Counted from the first letter of the stretch, positions 23,670-35,407 are shown. The stretch is DNA of 64,000 bases from Anagrus nilaparvatae (GCA_022575985.1 JAKSXM010000007.1:2916501-2980500); one strand, 5' to 3'. The notes: generated from the sequence alone by a model not told the origin. Numbers and translations: made by a program.

Positions 23670-25435
23670 ATGAAGATATATTTTTCTGGCTTGAGTGGAT
23701 GCAAATTAATACATGGTACACAAACCGTTGAATATGGTACAATAAAAGCTGTCGATAAATTCATTCCAATACCAATAGAAAATTTGAACGAAATAGAAAT
23801 CGGTTGGGATTACATATTAATTTGGATGAATGATGGTGAACTTTATTTATCAGGAAAAATTAATATGAAAAATTTTAATCAAATTCATCAACTGTTGCAA
23901 ATACCTGATCAAAAACATTTAAAGTAATTATTTTAGATTTTAAATAATTTACAGTAATGGTATGTTCAAACTTTTTTTATGACTTTTGTAACCAGATTCT
24001 TTGTAAGTTTGAATCAATTCCACATAGTAATGGTAAATAATAAAATAACATCTATTTTAGAATCTACGGTCACTGATTTTAATACTATATTATTAAAATA
24101 ACTTTTGCAGTTTTTTTGTGCAAGGGTCTTCTCTTAAACTCCATAAACTTTATCTTTAGTTGCTTTTTCATGATTCTCAAAAAACCGTATGACCAATTTT
24201 TAAATTATTGCTAAATTTACAATTTCATAGGTCTCAATAATTTTTAATGAGCTTCATTTTCCAAAAACTCTTTACTTATAAAATTACTTACAAAGTCGTC
24301 AGAATTAAAATTTTTTTTGTGAAACCGATTTTTTGTTCAATATTGATTGTATTTATTCATTACAAATGATCCTTTATAGATTTATACAGGCCATAGCAGG
24401 ACCAGAAAGTGTTACAGTGCTAACAGAAAATCGTGAATTATGGATATACCACATATACAATGAAACATGGACAAAAGTTTTAAATTTCATTATTTTTGGA
24501 AATGCTGAACCATTGGAATATGTTGTAAAAATTTTACAAGGCAGATGTACTGTTGCTCTTACTAATTTTGGGCATGTTTACACTATACCAAGTATTGTTG
24601 ATACGGAAAAACCTGTAAAATTTATTGATGCTGCTTGTGGATACGATCATACGATTCTGCTTTCAGAGAGTGGGGAAGTTTATTCAATGGGAATGGGAAC
24701 GTAAGTTTTTTTTTACATTTTAATTTTGCTAATACCTTTTCGTTTGATAAAAATATAAATATTATTAGGGTTTTTTTAACTCTGGCTAACTTTGTTACAA
24801 TTGCATGTACTGTCATATTATTTTTTGCAGACGTGGACAATTAGGTCATTGTGATCTTGAAGACTGCGATGAACCAAAGTTAATTGAAGCTTTAGCTGGT
24901 CTAAAAGTAAAACAAATATCAGCTGGTGGTTGGCACAGTGCAGTTATCACAAGTGAGGTAAATAAATAACATGATTTTTATAAATAATTTTTTTCCAGTA
25001 AATTTCAATTTTTTAAAAATTGCAAAGGGTGATTTATATACATGGGGTTGGAACAATGAAGGACAGTTAGGTATACCAGAGCAAGAAAATGTTGTTGCAA
25101 TCCCAACAGTTGTTGATTTCAAAAGTAAAAATAACGATAACACAAATATCGAAATAAATCTTAAGAAAGTTCAATGTGGAAGTGCCTTTACTATTGTTTT
25201 AACAGGTACGTAAAATATTAACCTTTTTTTTAAAAAATTGAAATTATATTTTTTTGATATTTTTTTAGAAAATCATGAATTATGGGGTTCTGGATCAAAT
25301 AAATATGGTCAATTAGGACGTTGCCGTAAAACATATCAGAATTTTAGAGAATTTATATTACTAAATATTGAATTTTGTGATGATAAAATTAAAGATATTA
25401 AATGTAGAGAATGGAGTTCTTGTATTTATGTATAA
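23670..25435 (+). CDS. RCC1 domain-containing protein 1-like (RCCD1 family)
   Basis: Exons 23670-23923, 24380-24700, 24831-24957, 25028-25205 and 25269-25435 join in phase to 348 residues plus TAA, close to vertebrate RCCD1 (about 376). RCC1-type beta-propeller repeats are clear in the second half: GYDHTILLSESGEVYSMGMG, then TRGQLGH, AGGWHSAVITSE, GDLYTWGWNNEGQLGIP, CGSAFTIVLTG, ELWGSGSNKYGQLGR and a final KCREWSSCIYV. This last blade and the AGGWHS/GWN phrases match RCCD1 rather than RCC1 or HERC. In mammals RCCD1 partners the histone demethylase KDM8 and affects chromatin and mitosis; that role is carried over from the family only. The start is the first ATG after an acceptor in the 5' UTR. 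Confidence 0.85.
24185..24300. repeat. Diverged relic of the 1-kb foldback family in an RCCD1 intron
   Basis: The phrases atgaccaatttttaaa, tttacaatttcataggtct and ccaaaaactctttacttata match, with many changes, the central part of the elements at 4205 and 36171 (atgaccaatttttaaaatg, gtaatttctgac, ttataggtctg, ccaaaacttctttacttta). No termini remain. Confidence 0.45.
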
Positions 25436-26217
25436 GTTGATTATTTTTATGTGATTCAAAACTTTAAAATAATTGAATAAATCATAATCTTTATTTTTAA
25501 ATTATTTGTTTTTTATAATTTCGTCTTTATTATTTGTTCTTTTTGTTAATTTTGGATATTGTAAATGATCCCGACGAATTTTCGATAGATCTCTTTAGAT
25601 CTCCAGAGATCAAAATGGATCTCTAGAGATCTCTAGAGATCAAAAGTGATCTCCGGAGATCTCTAGAGATCTAAATAGATCGAAAAATTGGGGAGATCTA
25701 AAGAGATCTCTGGAGATCACTTTTGATCTCTAGAGATCTCTAGAGATCCATTTTGATCTCTGGAGATCTAAAGAGATCTTGAGAGATCTGCGGAATGAAA
25801 AAAAAAATTAGGAAAATTTTTAAATGTCATTTAAAATCATTAAATGAAGGTATTAAAGGATAATTTGATTTTTTTTATGCCTTTTGAATAATTTCAAGGA
25901 AATAGGACCTGGTCAATGAATAAAAAATGTCAAAGTACTTAAATATGTATAATTTTATTAACAACATATTATTTAAAGTTTATGGTATTTAATAGGTATT
26001 TAACATCTTTCAGTTTTAAATTTGAACTGTTTTTTCACTCTTTTTTTCAACATTTTAATAAAGATAAAAAACTTGAAATTTTTAATTTCATCAAAATGAC
26101 AAAAAAACCGTATGGTGGGGTGTTAAAAATGTCTACGAATTTCCTATCCGGACCTTCTATCCAGCTACTTTAAGCATTTGCTGTCAATATTTTCATATTT
26201 TCAATATTGTCTTGATT

Positions 26218-26762
26218 TTTATAATGGATTTCCTTAAAATTATGACCCTGAAAAACGACAAAACTCGATTTTTCTCATATAAGGCGTAGTCGAATTTCTG
26301 GGGGAAAAATATACAAGAGCCTCTTGTAAATAATATTCAAAAAAACATATTTTGAAAACTGATAACCTTTTATAATGGATTTCCTCAAAATTGGGACCCT
26401 GAAACACGACAAAAATCGACTTTTCTCATATCAGAAGTGGTCAAAAGCTAAATGGTAAAAAATAAATGGTTTGATCGGATTTCTGGGGAAAAAATACATA
26501 AGTTAGTAAATAATATTCAGAAAAATTTATTTTGTAAACTATTATACTTTTATGATTGATTCCCTTAAAATTGGGACACCAAAACATGACAAAAGTCGAT
26601 TTTTCTCAAATAAGAAGTGGTCAAAAGCTAAAATAAATAAATGGTTTCATAGGACTTATGGGAAAATAGTATACAAGACCTTCTTTTAAATAATAATCAG
26701 AAAAACTTATTTTGAAAACTGCTAACTTTTTATAATAGATTTCCTTAAAATTGGGACCCTAA
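26218..26762. repeat. Direct repeat, about 180-bp unit, three copies plus a part
   Basis: Units begin with ataatggatttccttaaaat and include gggaccctgaaa, tcgatttttctcata and ttatgggaaaa-type phrases; the fourth is cut off by the nested foldback at 26767. Confidence 0.75.
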
Positions 26763-26766
26763 AAAC

Positions 26767-27143
26767 GGTAGCGATCTTACTCAACACGAAAAAAATTGAA
26801 CAGATAATTTTTGAGCACCGAAATTAAAACACGCAAAACTCAACACGCATTATTTTTTAACACTGTTTTTTGCACACCATTTAAACCCAACACAAATTTT
26901 TTTGACACGTTTTATTCGACACAAAAATTAAATTTTTTATGCTAATCATCTAAAAACTAATTAAATTTCAGTTTTTTGTGTTGAATTTGTGTAAAATAAA
27001 ATGTGCTGAAAAATTCTGTGTTTAATTTAAATCGTGTGCAAAATTTAGTGTTAAAAATATACTGTGTTGAGTTTTTTGTGTTTTAATTTCGGTATTCAAA
27101 AGTGATGTGTTCAATTTTTTTCGTGTCAAGTAAGATCGCTACC
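26767..27143. mobile_element. 377-bp nested foldback MITE
   Basis: Terminal inverted repeats ggtagcgatcttact and inverse; the palindrome continues inward (caacacgaaaaaaattgaac / gttcaatttttttcgtgt). The interior is built from many acacaa/ttgtgt phrases. It interrupts the direct-repeat block of the larger foldback, so it arrived later. Confidence 0.8.
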
Positions 27144-28231
27144 CCACTGGAAAAACTGAAAGTTTTGAGAAAATCCCAATTTTAAGGAGGCCAAAAAAAA
27201 AACTTTCGAGAGCTATCATGGGCTCAAAAATCGATATTTTGGTCTAAATCCAACGAGAAACTTATTTTTTTTACTTATATTTTAGAGTTCTGCAGGCGCG
27301 TTAGGAATCCCGGATACTTCGAAAAAAAAAGCCAGTCTTATAAAAAAATTCAAATCATCATTATTCAAATTATGAAAATATTGACAGCAAACGCTTAAAG
27401 TAGTTAGATAGAAGGTCCGGATAGAAAATTCGTAGACATTTTTTAGTGTAGAAAAGACCCTAACATACAGTTTTTTTTGTCATTTTGATCGCATAATAAA
27501 ACGCTTCCAGGTCACCGTGAGTTATATGAAATTATAAATGAAATTATAAAATTTTTATTTTTTTTAGTAAATAAAATAAAAATGTGATAAAATTAAAAAA
27601 AAAATGTTTATTTTAGTTATTATATTGTTTTTATAATTGTAAATCAAGTTTAAATTAAAAATTTCAAGTTTTTTATCTTTATTAAAATGTTGAAAAAAAG
27701 AGTGAAAAAACAGTTCAAATTTAAAACTGAAAGATGTTAAATACCTATTAAATACCATAAACTTTAAATAATATGTTGTTAATAAAATTATACATATTTA
27801 AGTACTTTGACATTTTTTATTCATTGACCAGGTCCTATTTCCTTGAAATTATTCAAAAGGCATAAAAAAAATCAAATTATCCTTTAATACCTTCATTTAA
27901 TGATTTTAAATGACATTTAAAAATTTTCCTAATTTTTTTTTTCATTCCGCAGATCTCTCAAGATCTCTTTAGATCTCCAGAGATCAAAATGGATCTCTAG
28001 AGATCTCTAGAGATCAAAAGTGATCTCCGGAGATCTCTTTTGATCTCTAGAGATCTCTAGAGATCTCTTTTGATCTCTGGAGATCTAAAGAGATCTATCG
28101 AAAATTCGTCGGGATAATAAGGTATATTTTTCCAAACATTTTTTTATTATTTTAAAATCCACAATATTTTTTTCCTAAAATACTTTTTACCAATTACTTT
28201 TTCACAAAAAAATGTTACCAAAATGATATAT

Positions 28232-28750
28232 TAATACACAAGAGACAGAACGTACCAAATTTTTAAAGGACTTATCATGGAGGCTAGACCCGCTAATAGA
28301 TTCTCGATTTTTCCCTTATCAGTATATTGTTTAGGTAAAGGAATTTATTTCAAAAATTTTTGTTTTTAAAATAATTTTATATAAAAATTGCAGCATTGCT
28401 CTTTTTATTTTTTATTTAAAATTTTTAATTTTTGCTAATAAATGAAATTAACTTTTAACTAAACACATTATTTTTATTTTCAAAGTAAAAAATGATTAAC
28501 TATTGAAGTCATTGATACACGCAGCCTTTTTATTTCAAATTATTGTTTTTTATAATTAAATGAAAAATGGCATAAGGTCAATTGTTAATTATAAATATTT
28601 TGTTTCCACATTTTTTTTACTATTCCGTGTTTTCATGAGTCAAAGAATAATTTTCTTTTTTACAGTGAATATTCATCGTTTAATTTATGTTGTTGAAGTT
28701 CGTGGTCAAAGCAACGATGATTCTTACACACTGTCATTAGGACACGTATA
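28232..28750 (+). pseudogene. Two exon-like fragments, possibly from a Reeler-domain gene
   Basis: 28232-28332 reads RDRTYQIFKGLIMEARPANR and then a donor (ttag/gtaaag). The phrase FKGxxxEARP resembles the conserved core of Reeler domains. 28672-28750 follows an acceptor (tttttacag) and reads VVEVRGQSNDDSYTLSLGH, ending at a weak donor or an in-frame TAA. Phase is compatible between them (L/V junction). No start or further exons were found; the sequence upstream is the foldback ending at 28113. Either the last remains of a broken gene or chance; the family assignment is tentative. Confidence 0.25.
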
Positions 28751-29189
28751 ATATTTTAAAATAAAAAACGTATTAGTTCCTAGTTTTCTTCAGATGAGCT
28801 TGAAAGTTTTTCATCGATCTATTATATATTAGCAAAAGCTTGGTGGAAAAGAAAAGTTTAATTTTTCAATACCTAAATGTTTGTAAAATTTTCTTCTACA
28901 ACAGGCAAGTATCTTTTGAAAATTTTTATTTCACATTTTTCCAATTTTTCAATTTCTGTAAAGCTCAATTTTTTATCACTCATTTCTTCAATGTATTAAA
29001 TACTCTTTTAAGCCTAAAATTACCAATTTTCAAATTGCTGCATAAATTAAAACTTCTCGTTTAAATTGTCTCTTTTTTATGGGTCATTTCTAAGACTTCT
29101 CTGGGAAGTTCGCGATCGTAAATAGACTTTTTTTTACATATTTTAAATTAGAAATCTTACTTAAATCTTATCCAAAATGAGTCGTTTCC
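28751..29189. other. AT-rich spacer, nothing recognised
   Basis: Short frames with low-complexity composition only. Confidence 0.45.
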
Positions 29190-29478
29190 AAAATAGGATA
29201 ATTTAAAACTAGAGCATTACTAAAAACATTAAAATTTCACCCTTAAAATAGCTAGTACTACCCCTAAAAGGAGTTTTTGCTATTCTTGCACTTTGAGCGT
29301 CCAAAGTACGTTCTGATATGTTTTTTGGGCCGCAAATCAAGAATTTCGACTTCTTAATCATAAATAATCAATATTTCACTCATAAAACGCTAAAAATACC
29401 CGCATTCTGGTTGCTCAAAGTGCGAAAGTAACAAAAACACCCCATTTAGGGGTATTTTTAGCTGCTTTAAGGGTGAAA
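29190..29478. repeat. Satellite units, head-to-head pair, left of the hAT element
   Basis: An inverted unit (about 29218-29375) and a forward partial unit (about 29376-29478) of the about 136-bp repeat that continues at 31727. Shared phrases: gcactttgagcgtccaaagt / actttgaacggtcaaagtgc, gaatttcgacttctta / aagtcgacattcttg, ttttttgggccgc / gcagcccaaaaaa. Confidence 0.7.
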
Positions 29479-29486
29479 TATTGATT

Positions 29487-31718
29487 CAGAGCTGGGCAAG
29501 ACTGGCATGCTCATTGTCCGTTTATGAAGAAACGAGAATTAAATTCGTCTTAAAATAGCAGTGGCACGGAAAATTTAAAGACTGATCAGTTTATAAAATG
29601 TTCCATAAACGGAAAAATTTTAAAACGGATAAGTTTTTAAATAATCCGTGCCACGGAATTTTTAGAGACAGACCCGTCCTCGACTTTTCCCGAAACGGCA
29701 AAAATTTCAAAACTTGCCGTTTTCAATTTTCCGTTTTTCCTAATCGAGAACGGATTTTTATCCGTTTTCACAAAGAATGAAAAATCGTATTTATTTTTTA
29801 ATTTATTCAATTCCTTAATTATTCTAGATGTCATTTTAATTGTTCAATAAGTATACGGAATTTTTCGTCTCGAATTTTTTGTTTATCGTTTTATTTTATC
29901 TCTCAACAAAATAAAAACATCATAATTATAACTTTTTTTATGTCATTGAAGTCTGGAACGTTCATGGAAAAATTCCCAACCTAAAAATGAAAAATAAAAT
30001 TATTTTAAAAAGAGGAAAACTCCTAAGTGGATTTTTGCTTAAAATTTTAGCAGTAAATGATTCCTTGTTGCAAAAGCTACAAAATACAAAAAAATATATC
30101 ATTTTTGAATCCCGGCAAACGGTAATAAATGTAATAATAAAATTTTCAAGAATTTTTTTTTATTTCGTTTTTTCTTACATTAGGAATAATATGCAAAAAA
30201 ATCATTTGCGATAGTTTTCTCTTTCAAATTTAGAATAATTTGATCACAAATTTTTATGATTTTAAGTCCGGCAAAGATATTTTAAGTCTAAAAATAAAAA
30301 AACTTGGATAGGTTAGAATCATATTTTAAAAATTTTTCTTTATAATAATTAGGGATTTTGTAAAAAAAACTCTTATCCACGTGAGCATTTTTAATAAATA
30401 ATTCGTTCTACCAAGTTATACGGATGCACAAGCCTGGAATTCGTTTATTTTCTCCATTTCGAATTTGACTTCTAGTTACTTACTTGGTACCACTGTGCAC
30501 TTCTAGCACCTCAATTAAGTTGTAATAAAAACGAATTCCAGGCTTGTGCATCCGTATAACTTGGTAGAACGAATTATTTATTAAAAATGCTCACGTGGAT
30601 AAGAGTTTTTTTTACAAAATCCCTAATTATTATAAAGAAAAATTTTTAAAATATGATTCTAACCTATCCAAGTTTTTTTATTTTTAGACTTAAAATATCT
30701 TTGCCGGACTTAAAATCATAAAAATTTGTGATCAAATTATTCTAAATTTGAAAGAGAAAACTATCGCAAATGATTTTTTTGCATATTATTCCTAATGTAA
30801 GAAAAAACGAAATAAAAAAAAATTCTTGAAAATTTTATTTTTACATTTATTACCGTTTGCCGGGATTCCAAAATGATATTTTTTTTTGTATTTTGTAGCT
30901 TTTGCAAAAAGGTATGATTTACTGCTAAAATTTTAAGCAAAAATCCACTTAGGAATTTTTCTCTTTTTAAAATAATTTTTTTTTTCATTTTTAGGTTGGG
31001 AATTTTTCCATGAACGTTCCAGACTTCAATGATATCTTTTTTTGTGATATTAAAATAAATTTTAAGAAGTATTTATTTATTTGTTGTTTACATTAAATTC
31101 AATTAGCATATTTATTGCTATAACTTTATGGTTTAAAGGTTTTTAACTAATAAAATAACAATTCAACTGAACTTAAAAAATTTAATGATATAAATTTAAA
31201 TACGAGAAAAATAAAAGAAAAGTTAATATTTTAAAAAATAATCCATCAATGCAAGCTTTAATCGAAGCATCTTTTTGGTAGTGATAAAGTATGGAAATAA
31301 ATTGAGAATTTGGCATGATTGTCCGTCAACTATTGATAAAAAAATTTGAGATAAAAAATTACGGTACTTAAAATTATAATGATTCTCAAGTAAAATTAAA
31401 AAACTGTAAAAATTTTAAAATAAATACGAATTTTCATTATTTGTGAAAACGGTTAAAAACCCGTTTCCAGTTTGATGAAACGGATAATTGAAGACGGTAA
31501 GTTTTGAAACTTTAGTCGTTTTACAAAAAGTTGAAAACAGATCAATTTTTAAAAATTCCGTGCCACTGATTATTTCGGAAACGGATCGTTTGGAAAAATA
31601 TCCGTTTATGGAAGATTTTCGGAACGAGTAAAGTGATCAAACTGAACCGTTTCTAATTTGTCCGTTGGCAACTGAAACGAAAACTGCGTGCCAAAATCGC
31701 CGTTTTTGCCCACCTCTG
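29487..31718. mobile_element. hAT-superfamily non-autonomous element with 8-bp target duplication
   Basis: Termini cagagctgggcaa and ttgcccacctctg form an imperfect inverted repeat of the CAGAGGTGGGCAA type common in hAT elements. A perfect 8-base target duplication, tattgatt, stands at 29479-29486 and 31719-31726. The flanks join into one satellite repeat, confirming the boundaries. The interior is rich in aaacgg and ccgtgccac phrases in both orientations and carries a nested foldback at 29943-31032. No transposase frame is present. Confidence 0.88.
29943..31032. mobile_element. 1.09-kb foldback nested in the hAT element
   Basis: Termini tcattgaagtctggaacgtt and inverse. Arms of about 510 bases (29943-30451 and 30523-31032) are close to identical around a loop of about 71 bases (including ggtaccactgtgcacttc). 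The same 75-codon frame appears in both arms in mirror image. Target duplication not evident. Confidence 0.87.
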
Positions 31719-31726
31719 TATTGATT

Positions 31727-32140
31727 ATTCATTAAAAAGTCGACATTCTTGATTTGCAGCCCAAAAAACGTATAAGAACGTACTTTGAACGGTCAAAGTG
31801 CAAAAATAGCAAAAACCCCCCTTTTATGGATAGTTCTAGCTATTTTAAGGGTGAAATTTTAATTGTTTATGAAAAAGGAGTCAAAATTCTTGATTAGCGA
31901 CCCAAAAAACCTACATGGGCATATCCTGGATGCTAAAAGTACGAAAAAAGCAAAAACATCCCCTTTTTGGCGGTAGTTTTAAACAATTTAGGGGTGAAAT
32001 ATTAATTTTTTATGAAAAAGAAGTCGAAATTATTGATCACCGACCCAAAATACCCGTATGGTTCAAATCTGAGTGCTCAAAATGCGAAAATGTAAAAAAC
32101 CCCTTTTTGGGGGTAGTTTTTGCAAATTTAAGGGTAAAGC
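31727..32140. repeat. Satellite array, three units of about 136 bp
   Basis: Units share aagtcgacattcttgat-type starts, a cccaaaaaac phrase, a caaagtgcaaaaatagcaaa phrase and a gggtagtttt...aagggtgaaat end. They continue the array interrupted by the hAT element. Confidence 0.75.
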
Positions 32141-33212
32141 CCCAATTTCTCTGCCAAATGACTCCGATTTTCGTTTTCAGCGAGACAGAAAACCCATAGT
32201 AGAACATATCTGGTATTCATCAGTGATGATACAGCCAAACCCGTATTTTGACTGGTGTACCACCCCTATCCATCTTTTAAGGGTTCTAAATAGGGCCAAA
32301 ATGTATGAAACCTCAATGTACATGAAGTTTACTTAAATTTACATAAAAAATATTATTTTCAAACTTTTCAATAAAATTGGATACTTTTTTCATTGATTTT
32401 TCCAAACATTTTCGAATAATGCCTGACCTACCCCTTTCATCCCCGTTTTTAGGGTATTTTTAAGGGTTGTAGGTGGAAACTAATGTCAGATTCTGAAAGA
32501 GCATAAAATTTTATCACAAGGATAAACTTTTTAGCCACTTATCTATAAAGGAATATACTAATTTTTGCTTATTTCCAAAACTCTGCCCCGGCGTTAATGA
32601 GTTAAATTTTTGAAAATTTTTGTCTCAAAATTTTTCGCTTTAAAAAATACAAAAAACACTAATTTTTTTTTTTTGGACGTGGTGCATAATTTATTTCTAT
32701 GAAAGTACTAAAATCTAGAATTATTGTTTTTACTCGATATCTTCAATCTGATACTTACTTTTTTGAAAATTGCTTCTCTCAAAACTTTTGCCACCACAAA
32801 TACAAGAAACAATAGTATTTAATACTTTTTTCAAATTAAGAAAAATTCCTTTTTTTCTTACAATTTAATAAAGTTTTTATTCTTTATGGAATTAGTACCT
32901 AACGAGTTAGAAGACTCTTCAGTATTAACACAAGGCATCTAATGAGATCAACTGATAATTATACTTTTTAGTCCTTTGGTTTTTTTAATGTGCAATGTTA
33001 AAATTCTTTTCGATGTATTTACTATCAAGATAGTAAATTTAATATCAACATTTCACTTCACTTCAAATCACTCACATAAAATAAATTAACTGCTATATTT
33101 ATTTAGCAGCTTTTTAGGCTCTAGACAATTTATATTTTATATAAGTTGGTATAATTATATGGTATAATTTTTTTGAAATATTGTTTTCCATTTTGTGCAG
33201 ATCGTTCAAATA
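32141..33212. other. Upstream region of the ionotropic receptor gene
   Basis: About 32141-32330 is less AT-rich and may be a degraded end of the satellite. The remainder has no frames. TATA-like tatattttatata lies about 80-90 bases before the receptor start. A tgtgcag acceptor-like string ends 12 bases before the ATG. Confidence 0.45.
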
Positions 33213-35072
33213 ATGAGGATAATACGTTTAATTTGCATTTTACAACTTTTGGACGTTATTCAATCAAGTCCCATTAAAATCTTAACAAGCCAGATCCTAA
33301 AAGAACTCAAGCCAGAACGAGTGACTTTATATTCTGATTTCAAGAATGGAACCAACAGGATAAACCACTGCAGCTATCAAATGATTTACGAGAACCTGCT
33401 GAGCCAAGTTCCAACTGTTGCAATTAATTTTAATCGACCTGTGCCATTCATGAAATGGAAATCAGGCGTTGCTGATTATCATAAAAATATTAGTGCTCCG
33501 TTGCATGTAATTGTCTTATCGGAAATCAAAAACGATGAATTAATGTTGAAATTAATAATTGATGCATTTATCTTAATATTACAATCTTTATTTTACTTGA
33601 CGGAAACTAAAATTGCTCTAATACTAAATCGTTATCAAAACTCACCTGATTTAATTCAAAAGATTTTTTCATTAGCAAATGAAAACAATTTCATTAATTT
33701 TGTTATTTTAGAATGCGCACCACGAAAAAGTTTAAGAGTAATTAATCATAATTTTTTTCACGATACAACTACGGTAGCAAAGTATGAAACCAATGCAATA
33801 ATTAAATATTTTCCAAATAAATTCGATAAAATGGTTGGATATATCATGAGAACTGGAGTGACAAAAAAACTCTGGCCAGATAACTATAAGAATTATACTT
33901 TAAATTATGCTAACGATAAGAATATTTATTCATTGATATCAAATTTAAAATCTTGGGAATATTTCATTGAGTCGCTTAATGTAACTATCCATTTGATTCC
34001 TATAGAATTCAACGAGAGTTTGTTTATAAAAAATAAAATTCAAACTCATGTTATTGATTTATATACTTTTCTTAGTGGAAATTTAATTGCTCGCTATCAT
34101 ATAAAAACAGAAAATTGTATATTTCTGGTTCCGATAATTCAAGAAAAGAGTGTCAGCTTTATTAAGGATTTGCTAAAATTTTCTCTTTTCTTTAGTGGGG
34201 TAATAATTTTGTTTGTTTTGTCTTTTCACTTTTTGAAATTTTCTATAAAAGAATGGTCAGTTTTTAATCTTTACAGTTTATTATTAGGATTTGGAGTCGA
34301 TATAAATTTCCGATGTAATTTAAAATCCAAAGTGATGTTCTTTACTCTATTTATAGCCCACTTCTTTTTTCTTTTCGAAATCGTTTCCGATTTAACGAAT
34401 ATAAAATTCGAAAATAAAGAAGTAGCTGTGGTTGAAACTTTCGAAGATATACTTGAAAAAAATATTACCGTTTTATTTGCTGCGAAGCGCGGTTTTTTAC
34501 ATCCATTAAAAAAAGTTTTAACAGGAAAAGCCTTAAGAATTGCTGAGCTAGCTAAACTTTACTCTTTGGAAAAAGTTGTTGATGTTAATAATGTTTTCAT
34601 TATTTTTGAGAGAAATGCTGAACTTTTTTTGAATATGAATAAACATTATTTTGATGGAATAAAATATAAAGTAAGTGAGTTAGTTCTTTACGAAATGATG
34701 GATATTTTTTGCTTTCAATCGAATTCTCCATTTAAAACTAAGTTTGCTAAAATTGATATGAGAATATCTGAAGTTGGACTGGATTTAAAGTGGCGATCTG
34801 ATTACGACCGCGCTAATAAAATTGAGAAGCGAATCGAGAATAATGATTTTGATGACGATGGAGAAAGCGCTTTGCCTATTGTTCTTTTTGCTGTAATGTT
34901 AGTGGGAATAATTATTTCTCTACTTGCATTTTTTTTAGAATTGCTTTGGTTTTACTACTTGTCTAAGAGAGATTGGATAAAGAAACTGAAAAAAATTCTG
35001 AAAAGTCAGAGGAAAGTAAAGATTCGTAAAATTAAAGTTCAGCCTTGTAAAAAAAGTGTTTCAGAAGTTTAA
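33213..35072 (+). CDS. Divergent ionotropic receptor (IR), single exon
   Basis: One open frame of 619 codons from ATG at 33213 (the frame is open further back, but only to a GTG). A signal peptide (IRLICILQLLDVIQS) is followed by an extracellular region without a strong N-terminal domain, as in insect IRs. Membrane spans: about 326-348 (FFSGVIILFVLSFHFLKF), about 374-391 (VMFFTLFIAHFFFLFEI) and about 553-582 (VLFAVMLVGIIISLLAFFLE). This gives the order S1, TM1, short pore segment, TM2, S2, TM3 and a basic cytosolic tail. IRs are variant ionotropic glutamate receptors acting as chemosensory channels in dendrites of sensory neurons with co-receptors such as IR25a or IR76b. The intronless structure and weak similarity to conserved IRs suggest the fast-evolving divergent group. 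Ligand unknown. A relic of a second copy lies 335 bases downstream. Confidence 0.8.
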   Translation: MRIIRLICILQLLDVIQSSPIKILTSQILKELKPERVTLYSDFKNGTNRINHCSYQMIYENLLSQVPTVAINFNRPVPFMKWKSGVADYHKNISAPLHVIVLSEIKNDELMLKLIIDAFILILQSLFYLTETKIALILNRYQNSPDLIQKIFSLANENNFINFVILECAPRKSLRVINHNFFHDTTTVAKYETNAIIKYFPNKFDKMVGYIMRTGVTKKLWPDNYKNYTLNYANDKNIYSLISNLKSWEYFIESLNVTIHLIPIEFNESLFIKNKIQTHVIDLYTFLSGNLIARYHIKTENCIFLVPIIQEKSVSFIKDLLKFSLFFSGVIILFVLSFHFLKFSIKEWSVFNLYSLLLGFGVDINFRCNLKSKVMFFTLFIAHFFFLFEIVSDLTNIKFENKEVAVVETFEDILEKNITVLFAAKRGFLHPLKKVLTGKALRIAELAKLYSLEKVVDVNNVFIIFERNAELFLNMNKHYFDGIKYKVSELVLYEMMDIFCFQSNSPFKTKFAKIDMRISEVGLDLKWRSDYDRANKIEKRIENNDFDDDGESALPIVLFAVMLVGIIISLLAFFLELLWFYYLSKRDWIKKLKKILKSQRKVKIRKIKVQPCKKSVSEV

Positions 35073-35407
35073 TAAAATTATTTTATTATGCAGTTTTAGT
35101 TTTCTAAAGATACTGGATTTTTGTGTTTAATAGCTATTTTTTAAATAAGGGACAAAATATTGGTTTTGACTTTGCGAGTGCAGATAGCATCGAAAAGTCG
35201 AACCCCATATTTTGTTCCATGATTTAAAACATAGTTTTACATATAATGGAAAAAAGCAGTCTCCGTAGGGTAGAAAGTAGGCTTTTTTTCCCCAGAATTT
35301 TAAAATAATAAAAGTGTAATATTTTTGTGTATAGTATTTTATGCTTTTAATGTCATTAATGTTTTTTTTACTTTTTATAAAATTATAAAATTATGTTTTT
35401 TAATTAT
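35073..35407. other. 3' flank of the IR gene
   Basis: Contains the probable 3' UTR; no AATAAA directly after the stop, but aataaaatta lies across it (about 35071-35080). No gene. Confidence 0.45.

Larger units (their letters stand above)
25570..28113. mobile_element. 2.54-kb foldback element with agagatct-rich ends
   Basis: Termini cccgacgaattttcgataga and its inverse; AT stands on both outer sides and may be a 2-base duplication. Each arm (about 25570-26090 and 27645-28113) starts with about 200 bases of overlapping agagatctctagagatc units and continues as unique sequence nearly identical between arms. The interior holds a three-unit direct repeat (26218-26762) and a nested smaller foldback (26767-27143). 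Mirror-image copies of the same short reading frame occur in both arms, by-products of the palindrome. It lies just 3' of the RCCD1 gene. No transposase. Confidence 0.85.

Noticed and set aside
25590..25790. agagatctctagagatc repeats as a possible CRISPR-like array
   Set aside because: Units overlap without spacers and the block is mirrored at the other end of a transposable element in a eukaryotic genome.
25982..27758. Matching frames at 25982-26173 (+) and 27564-27758 (-)
   Set aside because: Mirror images from the arms of the 2.5-kb foldback, not duplicated genes.
29987..30988. Two matching 75-codon frames in opposite orientation
   Set aside because: By-products of the foldback nested in the hAT element.
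33195..33212. Extension of the IR protein by six codons to a GTG
   Set aside because: GTG is not a normal start in animals; the first ATG at 33213 directly precedes the signal peptide.
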